A stretch of 64,000 bases of DNA from an uncultured bacterium (GTDB taxonomy: Bacteria > Bacillota > Clostridia > Lachnospirales > Lachnospiraceae), in contig CAMTMP010000005.1 in the NCBI GenBank assembly GCA_947073545.1, forward strand, positions 1 to 64,000, in the 5' to 3' direction. A program made the position numbers and the translations under genes. Below are positions 1 to 7,980 of this stretch, one piece after another. The notes below the pieces were generated by a model that saw nothing but the letters and a program-made list of their open reading frames with translations, was not told the DNA's origin and searched no databases. Numbering within the stretch: the first letter of the stretch is position 1; every line of letters starts with the position of its first letter.

Positions 1-1614
1 GAGGAGAAGTTTATTCTTGACGTTCTTCAAAATTACATGACCTACAATACCTGTTTTAGAATTGCAAAGACTATGGTGGATAATCCTGATGTTCCGTCCA
101 GCAGGGCGGCAAAGGTCATCCGTAAATATCAAGAGCTGCATCCTTATAATATCAGTCAGAAATCACAGATTATTGTGGAGACATTTAAGAGTACCACAAG
201 GCATAAGATTGATGGCAAAGGAAAGATGATGGTAATCACATCATCCAGACTGGCTGCTGTCCGCTATTACCACGAAATCAAACGATACATTGAAGAAAAG
301 AAATATGATGATGTAGATATTTTGGTGGCTTTTTCCGGTGCAATTGAAGATAAGGGCGAGGAATATACGGAGTCAAAACTGAATGTACGCAAAGACGGTT
401 CTCATATTTCGGAGAATCAGACGAAAGCGGAGTTCCATGACAATTTTAATGTGCTGATTGTGGCGGAAAAGTATCAGACAGGGTTTGATGAGCCGCTTTT
501 ACATACGATGATCGTGGACAAGAAGTTAAAGAATGTGAAAGCAGTACAGACGTTATCCCGTCTGAACCGCACTTGCGAGGGCAAGACAGATACCTTTGTT
601 TTAGATTTTGTAAATAAGGCGGAGGATATCAAGGATGCATTTCAGCCATTCTATCAGGAAACATTTTTACAGGAAGAAGTAAACGCAGACTTATTGTATC
701 AGACACAGAGGGAATTGCGGGCGTATGGTATTTACTCGGATGAGGATATCAAAGCTTTTACAGACGAGTATTACAAAAAAGGCAGGCAGGACGATAGGGC
801 AATGGGGCGAATGAGCAGTATTTTACTTCCTGTTTCCAACCGCTATAATAAAAAGACGCAGAATGAAAGATACCAATTCCGCAGACAGGTACGGAATCTG
901 ATTAAATGGTATAGTTACATATCGCAGATATTGAGAATGTTTGATAAAGAGTTACAGAAGGAGTATGTATTCTGTTCCTATTTAATTGGCTTATTGCCGA
1001 AAGACCCTGTAGAACCGATTGACCTAGAGGGTAAGCTGAAACTGGAATATTATAAGCTGCAAAAGACATTTCAGGGTGAGATTGCTTTGGACGAAGCAAA
1101 GACCGTATATGTTCCGGCGAAGCACAAGGGCGTCAAGGGGATGGATGAAAAAACGCCTTTGGATGAGGTGATTGCGAAAATAAATGAAAAGTTCAAGGGC
1201 AATTTTACGGAAGGAGATAAAGTTATTCTGTCAGCGCTCCGGGATAAACTGCTTTCTGATAAGAAGTTGAAAAAGATGGCGCAGTCCTCTGATCCGCAGA
1301 TTTTTGTGGAAAGTATTTTCCCCAAAGCGTTTGGTACGGCAGCGCAGGATGGGTACATGGAAGCGCAAGAATCGTATCAGAGCTTGTTTGAGGATACGGC
1401 TAAATATCATGCGATTATGAGTGCGTTGGCGGAGGTGGTGTATCGGGAGATGCGTAAGAAGGACAGAAAGGCTTTGGATGAGACGGGCGCTTATACATAT
1501 GAGATGCCGCTGAATTTGTCTATGGTGGCGGAGACGCCGGCACGGTATGGAGAAGGTAATAAGGATCCATTTTGCAACTATTTATTCGCGGAGAACAGGA
1601 CAAATGAAGAATAA
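1..1614 (+). CDS. hsdR: Type I restriction enzyme R subunit, 3' part (cut by window edge)
   Basis: The reading frame is open from base 1 and gives the last 537 residues of a type I restriction R subunit, the ATP-driven DNA translocase and nuclease of an HsdRMS complex. What is visible is the second helicase lobe: MVITSSRLAAVRYY (helicase motif IV region), then NVLIVAEKYQTGFDEP and VQTLSRLNRT (motifs V and VI), then the helical C-terminal region, with DIKDAFQPFYQET following directly. The nuclease domain and Walker A lie outside the window. The end overlaps the next gene by 11 bases. Restriction loci are typically variable accessory DNA, so this may be the edge of an island. Identification of the family is firm; the system's specificity cannot be read from this part. 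Confidence 0.9.
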   Translation, partial: EEKFILDVLQNYMTYNTCFRIAKTMVDNPDVPSSRAAKVIRKYQELHPYNISQKSQIIVETFKSTTRHKIDGKGKMMVITSSRLAAVRYYHEIKRYIEEKKYDDVDILVAFSGAIEDKGEEYTESKLNVRKDGSHISENQTKAEFHDNFNVLIVAEKYQTGFDEPLLHTMIVDKKLKNVKAVQTLSRLNRTCEGKTDTFVLDFVNKAEDIKDAFQPFYQETFLQEEVNADLLYQTQRELRAYGIYSDEDIKAFTDEYYKKGRQDDRAMGRMSSILLPVSNRYNKKTQNERYQFRRQVRNLIKWYSYISQILRMFDKELQKEYVFCSYLIGLLPKDPVEPIDLEGKLKLEYYKLQKTFQGEIALDEAKTVYVPAKHKGVKGMDEKTPLDEVIAKINEKFKGNFTEGDKVILSALRDKLLSDKKLKKMAQSSDPQIFVESIFPKAFGTAAQDGYMEAQESYQSLFEDTAKYHAIMSALAEVVYREMRKKDRKALDETGAYTYEMPLNLSMVAETPARYGEGNKDPFCNYLFAENRTNEE

Positions 1615-2434
1615 AGTGTATTATCTGGCGGTTCCGCTGCTGGCAACGCTGGCCATGTTTATTTCCATATGGGGACCGGAGACGTTGGCGGAGTACAAGG
1701 ATCAGGGGATTCTGGATGTGCCCCACACGGAGAGTGTGGAAAACGCCGGGGAGGGTTACCGCTATCAAATGAACAGCAACGAAAAGCTCTATATTCTGTC
1801 CTGCTGTCTGAGCAGTCAGACGGTTCCGGAGACCGAGACGAGCGCCATGACGCACGAGACGGATGCGGAGGTGGCGTATCAGGAAATGGAGGGGGCCTAC
1901 GCCTTTGTGGTAAACAGAAGGGGGCCGTCGGGCAGAGAGATCACGGATGAGCAGATCTATGCCACATGCAATGAAGGGCTTAGTCTGCTGAAGGAAAAGG
2001 GAATCCTGCCCGCACAGGTGAGGGAAGTGGACGCGTCCTCCTACGACGTGACGCTCTATTCGGCGATCGATGTGCTGGAACCGCGCAACAATGTGGCGGT
2101 CTGGAAAATGAGCCTCTCCAATTCCCAGAAAAACGCGGATAAGGCAAATCGTCTGATGGACGCTTATATCGATGCGGACGACGGAAAAATATATGAGTTT
2201 TATGTGAGAACGCCGCTCTCGTGGGAGGAGATCGACGCGGACGCGCTGGTGGCGGAGTGGGCGGCATACATGGGCCTTTTGGAACCTTCGCCCTATGAGT
2301 CAAACAACCCGCTTTTGGAAACGACACCGTATTTTCGCAAATATGTGTTTGCGGGCATGGGGAACGGGCAGACGGTGGTGACACTGGGATTCTATGAGGG
2401 AATCAACGAGCTGTTTCTGAAAGTTTCCAGATAA
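1604..2434 (+). CDS. Unknown membrane-anchored or secreted protein
   Basis: A 276-residue protein not recognised as a known family. It starts with a short positive stretch and one hydrophobic segment (YYLAVPLLATLAMFISIW, about residues 6-23), so it is likely a signal-anchor or exported protein. The rest is acidic and looks globular. The start at 1604 is chosen because it places the hydrophobic segment at the N-terminus and has GGAG about 10 bases upstream; an in-frame start at 1547 would lie deep inside hsdR. The 11-base overlap with hsdR suggests translational coupling or a recombination junction. Downstream is a repeat-rich intergenic region. No function is proposed. Confidence 0.7.
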   Translation: MKNKVYYLAVPLLATLAMFISIWGPETLAEYKDQGILDVPHTESVENAGEGYRYQMNSNEKLYILSCCLSSQTVPETETSAMTHETDAEVAYQEMEGAYAFVVNRRGPSGREITDEQIYATCNEGLSLLKEKGILPAQVREVDASSYDVTLYSAIDVLEPRNNVAVWKMSLSNSQKNADKANRLMDAYIDADDGKIYEFYVRTPLSWEEIDADALVAEWAAYMGLLEPSPYESNNPLLETTPYFRKYVFAGMGNGQTVVTLGFYEGINELFLKVSR

Positions 2435-2479
2435 ATGAGAATTGGAAAGGATACCGTTTGCCATCCGGATCTGAAATGA

Positions 2480-2567
2480 TGATGCAGATTTGATGCAAAA
2501 ATGATGGTAAACTGATGCAAATATTATGGCGTTTTGATGCAACTTGGATGAAAGTTTGATGCTCCTC
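2480..2567 (+). repeat. Eight tandem 11-bp units (TGATGCAaatt type)
   Basis: Units begin at 2480, 2491, 2502, 2513, 2524, 2535, 2546 and 2557. The first is TGATGCAGATT, the second TGATGCAAAAA, the fourth TGATGCAAATA, the sixth TGATGCAACTT; the fifth (TTATGGCGTTT) and seventh (GGATGAAAGTT) are degenerate. The 11-bp phase is held throughout and is close to one helical turn, so the TGATG motif recurs on one face of the DNA. The last unit runs into the left arm of the inverted repeat at 2557-2575. Confidence 0.75.
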
Positions 2568-2689
2568 TCTTGTATGCTTGATGTGAGAAGTACGGGAAGT
2601 CTGCTTTACAGACTTTTCTCACATTGGGGAATGCCTGAAATGTGGCATTCTTCGTGCGAAATGGCACAGTATACAAGAGAGGAGCATCA
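2557..2689 (+). promoter_or_regulatory. Structured leader with outer 19-bp inverted repeat enclosing hairpin element copy 1; covers the RBS
   Basis: The left arm 2557-2575 is the exact reverse complement of the right arm 2671-2689 (ATACAAGAGAGGAGCATCA); pairing extends three more bases inward with one G-U pair. Inside are hairpin 1 (TGTGAGAA 2582-2589 with TTCTCACA 2616-2623, plus GAAGTCTG with CAGACTT) and hairpin 2 (GAATGCC 2629-2635 with GGCATTC 2644-2650), matching the two-hairpin element found seven more times in the window. The right arm holds AGAGGAG, the ribosome site of the gene starting at 2693, so folding would hide it. The regulatory role is inferred. Confidence 0.65.
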
Positions 2690-2692
2690 GTT

Positions 2693-4171
2693 ATGTACGG
2701 AGAGTCAACGTTCACGTGGGAATATGTCTGTGGTTATGAGACGAGGGTGCAGAGAAAAAGGCGTCTGCTCAGGAGGATATATGGGCTGAGCGCCACGCTG
2801 TGCATTGTCAGCCTGACGGCAGTCTTAGCAGTGAAGATCGCCTCGGCGGGCGGCGTCCGGCTTTTGACGGAAAAGCTGTGGGATACGGAAAAGGAAGCTG
2901 CGGCGGTTTTGACGCCGGGCGGTGCAGGGAAAGAAGCGGTGCAGGAGGAAAGCGCGCTGCCCGCTGCCGTAATGACAGAAAAGACGAAGGTCTCTGAGGC
3001 GGATGAGCGCGCAAAACAGGTGCCGTCGCACATTCCCACGGTCTATCTGGACCCGGGGCACGGCGGCACGGACGAGGGCTGCGCCAGAGGAGGTGTCAGG
3101 GAAAAGGATCTGAACCTTGCAATTGCGCTGCTTGTGAGGGAGCAGCTGAAGGAAAAGGGATATCAGGTAATCATGTCCAGAGAAACAGATATTTACGTTG
3201 CGAAGGAAGCACGCGTGGCGGAGGCAAACCGGTCCGGCGCGGATATTTTTATCAGCATCCATCAGAACGCGACGGAGGAGGGCGCCGGGGTGAACGGGAT
3301 GGAAGTGTGGTACACGCAGGACAGTGACGGGCATGACAGCAAAAGACTGGCACAATTAATCAGACAGCAGACGTTAAAAAGTACGGAAGCCACAGAGCGG
3401 GAACTGCGAAGCGACGCGGATTTTTATGTGACGAAAAACACTTCCATGCCCGCCTGTCTGATTGAGACGGGATTTCTTTCCAATGCGGCGGAACGCAGGA
3501 AACTGAACCTTGCGGAATATCAGCAGCAGATCGCGGATGGTATTGTGCAGGGGATCGCCTACTATTTTCATCCAAAGACCATGTATCTGACCTTTGACGA
3601 CGGCCCTTCCGAAGAGAACACCCGAAAGGTACTTGCAATTCTGCGGGAGAGGAATATCAAGGCGACTTTCTTTTTGGTGGGAGAGAATGTGAGACAGCAT
3701 CCGGAGGTGGCGCGCCAGATCGTGGCGGAGGGACATGCCATTGGCATTCACTGTGACAATCATGATTACGACGCCCTGTATGCGAGCGTGGACAGTTATG
3801 TGGCGGATTTTGAAAAGGCGAGACAGACCGTGTATGAAACGACGGGGGTGGAGACCAACCTGTTTCGGTTCCCTGGCGGCAGCGTCAACGATTTTAATAA
3901 GAAAACGGGCAAAGCCATCATTCGTGAAATGACGGACAGAGGCTGCATATATTACGATTGGAACGCCAGTCTGGAGGACGCGGTCATAAATCCTGATCCG
4001 AAGCAGTTGATAGAAAACGGCGTATCGACCACTCTTGGGCGGAATAAGGTTGTTTTGCTGGCTCATGACGTGGTCGGCAGTACAACCCTTTGTCTGGAAG
4101 AGCTTCTGGACAGCCTGCCGGAGTATGAAATGAAACCGCTTGACGAGGAAGTGGAACCGATTTGCTTTTGA
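2693..4171 (+). CDS. Bifunctional N-acetylmuramoyl-L-alanine amidase / polysaccharide deacetylase, membrane-anchored
   Basis: A 492-residue protein with two peptidoglycan-active domains. A signal-anchor lies at about 27-52. Residues 113-292 are an Amidase_3 domain, a zinc enzyme cutting MurNAc-L-Ala bonds: DPGHGG (His123), RGGVREKDLN (Glu137), SIHQN (His190) and CLIETGFLSN (Glu258) are all present. From about 297 it is a NodB-type deacetylase: LTFDDGPSE (Asp302, Asp303), IHCDNH (metal His pair), RFPGGS and a late LLAHD. All key residues of both domains appear intact. The two activities together suggest removal of stem peptides and N-acetyl groups, as in cortex-type muramic lactam formation, where CwlD and PdaA are separate proteins; that role is inferred. 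The start at 2693 has AGAGGAG 8 bases upstream inside the inverted repeat; the longer frame from 2642 lacks a ribosome site. Confidence 0.88.
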   Translation: MYGESTFTWEYVCGYETRVQRKRRLLRRIYGLSATLCIVSLTAVLAVKIASAGGVRLLTEKLWDTEKEAAAVLTPGGAGKEAVQEESALPAAVMTEKTKVSEADERAKQVPSHIPTVYLDPGHGGTDEGCARGGVREKDLNLAIALLVREQLKEKGYQVIMSRETDIYVAKEARVAEANRSGADIFISIHQNATEEGAGVNGMEVWYTQDSDGHDSKRLAQLIRQQTLKSTEATERELRSDADFYVTKNTSMPACLIETGFLSNAAERRKLNLAEYQQQIADGIVQGIAYYFHPKTMYLTFDDGPSEENTRKVLAILRERNIKATFFLVGENVRQHPEVARQIVAEGHAIGIHCDNHDYDALYASVDSYVADFEKARQTVYETTGVETNLFRFPGGSVNDFNKKTGKAIIREMTDRGCIYYDWNASLEDAVINPDPKQLIENGVSTTLGRNKVVLLAHDVVGSTTLCLEELLDSLPEYEMKPLDEEVEPICF

Positions 4172-4176
4172 GTTTC

Positions 4177-4202
4177 TGTAGGGAGTTTCTGTAGGGAGTG
4201 AA
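4177..4202 (+). repeat. 13-bp direct tandem duplication after the stop codon
   Basis: AGTTTCTGTAGGG occurs twice in direct succession just after the amidase-deacetylase stop. It is probably a slippage duplication; no further role is seen. Confidence 0.6.
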
Positions 4203-4210
4203 GATTTTTC

Positions 4211-4239
4211 TTGACAATCCGGCCTTTCAATGCCAAAAT
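4211..4239 (+). promoter_or_regulatory. Sigma-A type promoter of ileS
   Basis: TTGACA (4211-4216), 17-bp spacer, CAAAAT (4234-4239). It lies directly upstream of the T-box leader, as expected. Confidence 0.65.
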
Positions 4240-4242
4240 GAT

Positions 4243-4599
4243 AAGCAGTTATCATGGATAAAGACACTGAGGAAGACAGTACCTGATTTTTAAAAGTTGC
4301 AGCGAGCCGGTGAGGGTGCAAGACCGGTACGAGTAGAAAGTCAGAGAAAATCACTTCTGAGTTTCAGACTGAACCTTCGCCGTTTTCGCAGCATCCGTTC
4401 TGAAAGAGCCGGAAAGCAGGCGGTGAGACAGTAGGCTCTGACGGCGTCCCGCCGTTATCGGGAACCGTATAGACAAATCGTGTCATGTGAAACGGCGAAA
4501 GAGAAATATGCTGTTTATCGTGTGCGGTTGGTCGGTACGTCGTAACAGGTGGTATCACGAGAACTTTACCCTCGTCCTTTTACGGGACGGGGGTTTTTG
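4243..4599 (+). promoter_or_regulatory. T-box leader with intrinsic terminator, tRNA-Ile specific
   Basis: About 350 nt ahead of ileS. The distal stem I has the usual GCGAGCCGGTGAGGGTGCAAG sequence with ACCGG closing near 4307-4333. A candidate specifier ATC followed by A is at about 4350 (GAAAATCACTTCTGAG). The conserved T-box stretch AGGTGGTATCACGAG is at 4547-4561. The terminator CCCTCGTCC/GGGACGGGG with a T-run ends at about 4597. By the known mechanism uncharged tRNA-Ile pairs with the specifier and with the T-box bulge, stabilises the antiterminator and lets ileS be transcribed. The class is certain; the exact specifier base positions are my reading. Confidence 0.9.
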
Positions 4600-4664
4600 T
4601 GTGTATAAGCAGTTTATTTGCTGCTTATACGCAGGAAACTAGAAAAATTGAAAGGAAGGACACT

Positions 4665-7600
4665 ATGTATCAGAAAGTTGACGCGAACCTGAATTTTGTG
4701 GACAGAGAAAAAGAAGTATGCACCTTCTGGAAGGAAAACGATATCTTTCAGAAGAGTATGGATTCCCGCAAGGACGGTCCCACTTACACCTTCTATGACG
4801 GACCGCCGACGGCCAACGGCAAGCCCCATATCGGGCACGTGCTGACGCGTGTCATCAAAGATATGATCCCCAGATACCGCACGATGAAGGGGTATATGGT
4901 GCCCCGTAAGGCGGGGTGGGACACCCACGGTCTTCCGGTGGAGCTGGAAGTGGAAAAGCTGCTCGGCTTAGACGGCAAGGAGCAGATCGAGGAGTACGGG
5001 CTTGACCCGTTTATCAGCAAGTGTAAGGAGTCTGTCTGGAAATACAAGGGTATGTGGGAGGATTTCTCCGGCACGGTCGGTTTCTGGGCGGATATGGATG
5101 ATCCTTATGTGACGTATCACGATAATTTCATTGAGTCCGAGTGGTGGGCGCTCAAGCAGATCTGGGACAAAGGACTGCTGTACAAGGGCTTTAAGATTGT
5201 GCCTTACTGCCCGCGCTGCGGCACGCCCTTGTCCTCCCACGAGGTGGCACAGGGCTACAAGGCGGTGAAGGAGCGCTCCGCCATCGCCCGGTTTAAGGTG
5301 GTGGGTGAGGACGCTTACTTCCTTGCGTGGACGACCACGCCGTGGACGCTGCCCTCCAATGTGGCGCTCTGCGTGAACCCTGTGGAAACTTACGTGAAAG
5401 TGAAGGCGGCGGACGGCTATACCTATTATATGGCGCAGGCGCTTTTGGATACGGTGCTTGGCAAACTGGCTGAGGACGGAAAGCCGGCATATGAAGTGTT
5501 GGAAACCTATGTGGGCACGGACTTGGAGTACAAGGAGTATGAGCCGCTGTTTGCCTGCGCGGGCGAGGAAGCGGCAAAACAGAAAAAGAAAGCCCATTAT
5601 GTGACCTGCGACAGTTACGTTACCATGACGGACGGTACCGGCATCGTGCATATCGCGCCCGCTTTCGGTGAGGACGACGCGCAGGTGGGACGCAGGTACG
5701 ACCTACCCTTTGTGCAGTTCGTGGACGGCAAGGGCAACATGACGGAGGAGACGCCTTACGCGGGGCTGTTTGTGAAAAAGGCTGATCCGGAGGTGATCAA
5801 AGACTTAGATAAAGAAGGAAAACTTTTTGACGCGCCCAAGTTTGAGCATGACTACCCGTTCTGCTGGCGCTGTGACACGCCGCTGATCTACTATGCACGC
5901 GAGTCCTGGTTTATTAAAATGACGGCGGTGCGCGACGATCTGGTGCGGAATAATAAGACGGTGAACTGGATTCCCGAGTCCATCGGCGAGGGGCGTTTCG
6001 GCAACTGGCTGGAGAACATTCAGGACTGGGGCATTTCCAGAAACCGCTACTGGGGCACGCCTTTAAATGTGTGGGAGTGTGAGGGCTGCGGCCACATGGA
6101 TGCCATCGGTTCCAGAGAGGAGCTGGAGAAGATGAGCGGCAACGCGGCGGCGAAGACCGTGGAGCTGCACAGACCTTATATCGACGAGATCACCTGCACC
6201 TGCCCGGAATGCGGCGGGACTATGAAACGTGTGCCCGAGGTGATCGACTGCTGGTTTGACTCAGGGGCCATGCCTTTTGCGCAGCACCATTATCCCTTTG
6301 AAAATAAAGAGCTGTTTGACGGCCAGTTCCCGGCGCAGTTTATCTCCGAGGCGGTGGACCAGACCCGCGGGTGGTTCTACTCCTTGATGGCGGAGTCCAC
6401 GCTCCTGTTTAACAAAGCACCCTTCGAGAACGTGATCGTGCTTGGGCATGTGCAGGATGAAAACGGGCAGAAGATGAGTAAATCAAAGGGCAACGCGGTA
6501 GATCCTTTCGAGGCGCTGGAAACTTACGGCGCTGATGCGATCCGGTGGTACTTCTACATTAATTCGGCGCCTTGGCTGCCCAACCGTTTCCACGGCAAGG
6601 CGGTGCAGGAGGGACAGCGCAAATTCCTCGGCACGCTCTGGAACACCTATGCGTTCTTCGTGCTGTACGCGAATATTGACAATTTTGACGCGACGAAGTA
6701 CGCGTTGGAATACGACAAACTTCCCGTGATGGACAAGTGGCTGCTCTCCAAATTAAACACGGCCATCAGGGAAGTGGACGATCACCTGAACCATTACAGA
6801 ATCCCTGAGGCGGCGAGAGTATTGGATAACTTCGTGGATGAGATGAGCAACTGGTATGTGAGAAGAAGCAGGGAACGTTTCTGGGCGAAGGGCATGGAGC
6901 AGGATAAGATCAACGCTTACATGACGCTTTACACGGCTCTTGTGGAAATCTGCAAGTGCGCCGCGCCCATGATTCCCTTTATGACGGAAGAGATTTACCG
7001 CAATCTGGTGTGCAGCATCGATCAAGAAGCGCCGGAGAGCATCCATCTGTGCGATTTTCCCACGGCGGACGAGGGGATGATCGACAAAAAGCTGGAAGAT
7101 GCCATGGAAGAGGTGTTAAAGATCGTTGTCATGGGCCGCGCGGCCCGCAACACGGCCAACATCAAGAACCGCCAGCCCATCGGCAGCATGTACGTGAAAG
7201 CGGAAACCGTTCTTGACGATTTCTATCAGGATATCATCAGGGACGAGCTGAACGTAAAACAAATCTCATTCTCCGATGATGTATCTGCGTTTACGACTTA
7301 CAGCTTCAAGCCCCAGCTTAAGACCGTCGGGCCGAAGTACGGCAAACAGCTTGGCGGCATCAAGGCGTATCTGTCCGCAGTGGACGGAAGCGCGGCGATG
7401 GAGACCTTAAAGGCGGAGGGCAGGCTCGTCTTTGACGTGGACGGCACAGAAGTTGCCCTCGCAGAAGAAGATCTGTTGATCGACATGGCGCAGAAGGACG
7501 GTTTTGTGGCGGAGGCCGACAATTATGTGACGGTGGTGCTCGACACGAATCTGTCGGAAGAGCTGATCGAGGAGGGGTTTGTCTATGAGATCATAAGCAA

Positions 7601-7820
7601 GATCCAGACTATGAGAAAAGATGCGGACTTTGAGGTGATGGATCATATAAGAGTCTCCCTGAATGACAATGAGAAAGTGGCGCAGATCGCTGCGAAGAAT
7701 GAAGCCATGATCGCCGGGAAAGTGCTGGCGGAGGGCATCGGCGCAGGAGAAAATCTGGCGCTTTCCAAGGAGTGGAATGTGAACGGGGAGACCGTAACCA
7801 TTGCGATTGAGAAGATTTGA
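4665..7820 (+). CDS. ileS: Isoleucyl-tRNA synthetase
   Basis: A 1051-residue class I synthetase that charges tRNA-Ile in the cytoplasm. It shows the HIGH signature at residues 55-58 (GKPHIGH), the editing (CP1) domain with AWTTTPWTLPSN, CysxxCys pairs in the middle (CPRCG, CEGCG, CPECGG), and KMSKSKGN near residue 603, followed by the anticodon-binding domain. The length and the VDANLNFVDREKEV start resemble the long, eukaryote-like type often linked with mupirocin resistance; that subtype is inferred. The start at 4665 follows AAGGAAGGA; an upstream in-frame ATG at 4599 lies in the terminator run. Control is by the T-box leader. Confidence 0.96.
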   Translation: MYQKVDANLNFVDREKEVCTFWKENDIFQKSMDSRKDGPTYTFYDGPPTANGKPHIGHVLTRVIKDMIPRYRTMKGYMVPRKAGWDTHGLPVELEVEKLLGLDGKEQIEEYGLDPFISKCKESVWKYKGMWEDFSGTVGFWADMDDPYVTYHDNFIESEWWALKQIWDKGLLYKGFKIVPYCPRCGTPLSSHEVAQGYKAVKERSAIARFKVVGEDAYFLAWTTTPWTLPSNVALCVNPVETYVKVKAADGYTYYMAQALLDTVLGKLAEDGKPAYEVLETYVGTDLEYKEYEPLFACAGEEAAKQKKKAHYVTCDSYVTMTDGTGIVHIAPAFGEDDAQVGRRYDLPFVQFVDGKGNMTEETPYAGLFVKKADPEVIKDLDKEGKLFDAPKFEHDYPFCWRCDTPLIYYARESWFIKMTAVRDDLVRNNKTVNWIPESIGEGRFGNWLENIQDWGISRNRYWGTPLNVWECEGCGHMDAIGSREELEKMSGNAAAKTVELHRPYIDEITCTCPECGGTMKRVPEVIDCWFDSGAMPFAQHHYPFENKELFDGQFPAQFISEAVDQTRGWFYSLMAESTLLFNKAPFENVIVLGHVQDENGQKMSKSKGNAVDPFEALETYGADAIRWYFYINSAPWLPNRFHGKAVQEGQRKFLGTLWNTYAFFVLYANIDNFDATKYALEYDKLPVMDKWLLSKLNTAIREVDDHLNHYRIPEAARVLDNFVDEMSNWYVRRSRERFWAKGMEQDKINAYMTLYTALVEICKCAAPMIPFMTEEIYRNLVCSIDQEAPESIHLCDFPTADEGMIDKKLEDAMEEVLKIVVMGRAARNTANIKNRQPIGSMYVKAETVLDDFYQDIIRDELNVKQISFSDDVSAFTTYSFKPQLKTVGPKYGKQLGGIKAYLSAVDGSAAMETLKAEGRLVFDVDGTEVALAEEDLLIDMAQKDGFVAEADNYVTVVLDTNLSEELIEEGFVYEIISKIQTMRKDADFEVMDHIRVSLNDNEKVAQIAAKNEAMIAGKVLAEGIGAGENLALSKEWNVNGETVTIAIEKI

Positions 7821-7864
7821 TGCAAGCGCACAGCGCGGTGCGTAAGATGCCATATAATCAAAAA

Positions 7865-7926
7865 ATTCAAAAATTGGTAATTTGAATACTTTGCTTATGG
7901 TCAAAAGGCGAAATACACGCTATAAT
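7865..7926 (+). promoter_or_regulatory. Promoter of glgP with upstream inverted repeat
   Basis: TGGTCA (7898-7903), a 17-bp spacer and TATAAT (7921-7926) form a good promoter. Just upstream ATTCAAA (7865-7871) and TTTGAAT (7881-7887) form an inverted repeat with a 9-base centre, which may be an operator or the end of the ileS transcript. Confidence 0.55.
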
Positions 7927-7980
7927 AAAAAGGAATGTAAACAAACTTGTCTGACAGCAGGGTTAACGAGGAGGAGAGAA

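Noticed and set aside
2480-2567. 11-bp repeat as a CRISPR-like array
   Set aside because: Units are contiguous without spacers, far too short for CRISPR, and no cas genes are near.
2642-2692. Earlier start for the amidase-deacetylase
   Set aside because: The extra 17 codons lie in the hairpin and inverted-repeat arm and lack a ribosome site; 2693 has a good one.
4599-4664. Earlier start for ileS
   Set aside because: It begins in the terminator T-run, so it could not be used on read-through RNA without an RBS; 4665 follows AAGGAAGGA.
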